A DNA stretch of 6,503 bases from Desulfuromonadaceae bacterium. GTDB taxonomy: Bacteria > Desulfobacterota > Desulfuromonadia > Desulfuromonadales > Syntrophotaleaceae. The translations under genes were made by a program, and so were the position numbers. Below are positions 6,201 through 6,503 of the stretch, piece by piece. Position 1 is the stretch's first letter; each line of letters starts with the position of its first letter. Location of the stretch: NCBI GenBank assembly GCA_021107335.1, contig JAIOSZ010000349.1, forward strand, positions 1-6,503, written 5' to 3'. The notes under the pieces were generated by a model. It worked only from the letters and a program-made list of their open reading frames with translations, had not been told where the DNA came from and did not search any database.

Positions 6201-6414
6201 CGTATTTAACTCCCGCGGTTTCAGCATCCAAAATGACCAGGCCGTCGATAGAATGCTCCAAAAAGGCCAGTGGCAGGTCCTTCTCGACTGTTTCGAACAA
6301 TCCTGCTGAAGCCGTGTTATCGCCTCTTTGCAGAGAAACGTTAAAACCGTGTTCTTGTAACAGCGCCTGTGCCGCCTCTCGGTCAGGATCGCTTCCTTCG
6401 AGGTACAAAAACAT
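3211..6414 (-). CDS. Cytoplasmic PAS/PocR sensor histidine kinase (HisKA_2 type)
   Basis: A 1067-residue hybrid-sensor kinase without membrane segments, so it senses cytoplasmic signals. Approximate order: an unassigned N-terminus (1-42); PAS1 (46-155), PAS2 (165-275) and PAS3 (283-402), each ending in a DITER/DISER-type motif; a PocR sensory domain (424-590); PAS4 (612-732); PAS5 (741-855); HisKA_2 (868-950); HATPase_c (975-1067). The phosphoacceptor is in KEIHHRVKNNLQ (His878/His879; the HHR signature). The ATP site shows the N box (ELLSNAYKHAF, Asn987), G1 (ADNGVGF, Asp1018) and a G2-like TFGLQLV. The PocR domain carries Cys469, Cys472, Cys485 and Cys505, which could bind a metal or respond to redox; PocR domains are known or proposed to bind small organic ligands. 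There is no receiver domain and no response regulator in the window, so the partner is unknown. The ATG at 6414 is the only reasonable start: an in-frame TGA lies 18 nt upstream, and a weak GGTGG lies 4 nt before the ATG. The flavodiiron gene follows after 76 bp. Confidence 0.93.
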   Translation of the reverse strand: MFLYLEGSDPDREAAQALLQEHGFNVSLQRGDNTASAGLFETVEKDLPLAFLEHSIDGLVILDAETAGVKYANNAFAEMLGYSLEEIRKLKVWDWDVVWSREEIEGIFSTRNWPGERFETRHRRKNGQLLDVDISQKPIAWRGIEVVFCVVKDITERKKTERALPLAQFTVENSGDQAFWITPEGRFFYVNQAACTALGYNREKLEGMAIWDIDPHVTRENADVYWRQVKENGLMRFETMHRAKDGRIYPVEIRGNYANFDGKEFSCAFVTDISERRQAEQQLRQANLVLENSPAVVFRWGVSDDWPVEMVSRNVIQFGYTSEELLSGAVSYAALVHPDDLDPLVAELHVQIDRGEEHFQHEYRIVTKQGEVRWVDERTLIERDAGGRVCAYQGVVMDISERKQAEEALEKRLVALTRPLDDVSGVTFEELFNPADIQRLQDDFAQATGVASLITLPDGTPLTESSNFCRLCDMIRSTEKGTANCMVSDAALGQPSASGPIIQQCLSAGLWGAGAAISVGGRHIANWLIGQVQDESITEEQMRAYARVVDADEEAVVEAFLEVPIMTGERFSQVAQALYTLARQLSTIAYQNVHQARIITDHRQAEEAVRKSECKYRSIIENAPFGITRSTREGKLHSVNPALASILKYDSAQQLKETIDRSSIQEILFPRPSEREPLVENILSGDAWYVFNNRLRCKDGSFVTCRVHSRRILDENGQASDFESYQENITEQLVAEQALRESEEKFRVLAETSPVAICLYEGEHLTYANPAMERMFGYSVEELCQRKLWNWVHEDHKELVLGRAMARLAGELVPSQYEIKCVTRDGEEKYIMVSAGTMSHQGHFSGVASFLDITERKRSEELVRASLAEKEVLLKEIHHRVKNNLQVVSSLLFLQSQKFSDAELKNCFLESQSRICSMALAHEQLYQSKNLAEVSVKSYLESLVEQLLQIFFSPGQEVDCRLEVEDIPLDIEKMVPCGLLITELLSNAYKHAFEDGQRGQVTISMQGGAGQIELAVADNGVGFPEELDYRQAKTFGLQLVTALVNQLGGTLEMESDAGTCFRVCFAE

Positions 6415-6486
6415 TTTTCCACCGCCTTTTCATCTCGCCCATGCATTCGCGGGGCGCCGGACGCTTAAGCCCCTTGGAGGCGCGCC
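6415..6486 (-). other. Kinase upstream region, no clear promoter
   Basis: About 70 bp separate the kinase start from the presumed terminator of the gene beyond the right edge. The kinase promoter should lie here or just outside, but I find no convincing -35/-10 or -24/-12 pair. GGTGG at 6419-6423 is the only ribosome-binding-like sequence. Confidence 0.35.
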
Positions 6487-6503
6487 AAAAACAAAAAACC
6501 ACC
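6487..6503 (-). terminator. Probable terminator cut by the window edge
   Basis: On the minus strand the edge reads GGTGG, then six T, a G and five T, which fits the end of a stem followed by its T-tract. The last 11 bases (6493-6503) equal 201-211 of the complete terminator at 197-236. The other stem arm lies outside, so the hairpin cannot be confirmed. It would end a minus-strand gene to the right. Confidence 0.45.

Noticed and set aside
6415..6503. Sigma-54 promoter upstream of the kinase
   Set aside because: TGGC-like strings exist, but none has GC at the required 10-bp distance from GG.

Overview
The window carries three genes, all on the minus strand. In transcription order they are a large cytoplasmic multi-PAS/PocR sensor histidine kinase (6414 to 3211), an FprA-type flavodiiron protein (3134 to 1944) and a secreted lipoprotein with a C-terminal CAP/SCP domain (1551 to 433). 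I see no insertion sequence, CRISPR array, tRNA or rRNA. The gene content suggests an anaerobic or microaerotolerant bacterium of the Desulfuromonadia type (Desulfuromonas/Geobacter/Pelobacter relatives, formerly Deltaproteobacteria). Reasons are the PAS-PocR-HisKA_2 kinase, an oxygen-detoxifying flavodiiron protein without a fused rubredoxin, a MopE-like metal-binding motif in a lipoprotein, and a sigma-54-type promoter. This placement is inference, not proof.

Right to left (5' to 3' on the coding strand): the right edge (6487-6503) looks like the T-tract and first stem arm of a terminator for a gene outside the window, so the kinase probably starts its own transcription unit. The kinase fills 3.2 kb: five PAS domains, a cysteine-rich PocR domain between the third and fourth, then HisKA_2 and HATPase_c. 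It has no membrane segment and no receiver domain. The flavodiiron gene follows after 76 bp. That gap holds a good Shine-Dalgarno and a plausible sigma-70-type promoter, so the gene may be both co-transcribed with the kinase and expressed alone. All seven di-iron ligands and the flavodoxin domain are present.

Between the flavodiiron gene and the lipoprotein gene (1552-1943) there are two tandem hairpins, the second with a seven-T tract, and then a near-consensus -24/-12 (sigma-54) promoter at 1649-1665. Its predicted start site falls at the base of a perfect 7-bp stem-loop, followed by a second stem-loop, so the lipoprotein mRNA would begin with two hairpins. The lipoprotein has a signal peptide with lipobox, a domain of a type seen in proteobacterial surface lipoproteins, a degenerate MopE-type calcium/metal motif and a CAP domain.

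Beyond the lipoprotein (1-432) there is no convincing gene. There is a strong terminator at 197-236, preceded by a weak promoter-like pair and a 21-codon ORF that could mark a small transcript.

The kinase and the flavodiiron protein may be functionally linked, as a cytoplasmic (possibly redox) sensor beside an O2/NO reductase, but no response regulator lies in the window. The lipoprotein appears to be separately controlled. Nothing here clearly amounts to a wholly new system. The most useful leads are the sigma-54 promoter with its structured leader, the kinase/flavodiiron pairing, the unassigned kinase N-terminus and the possible small transcript at the left.
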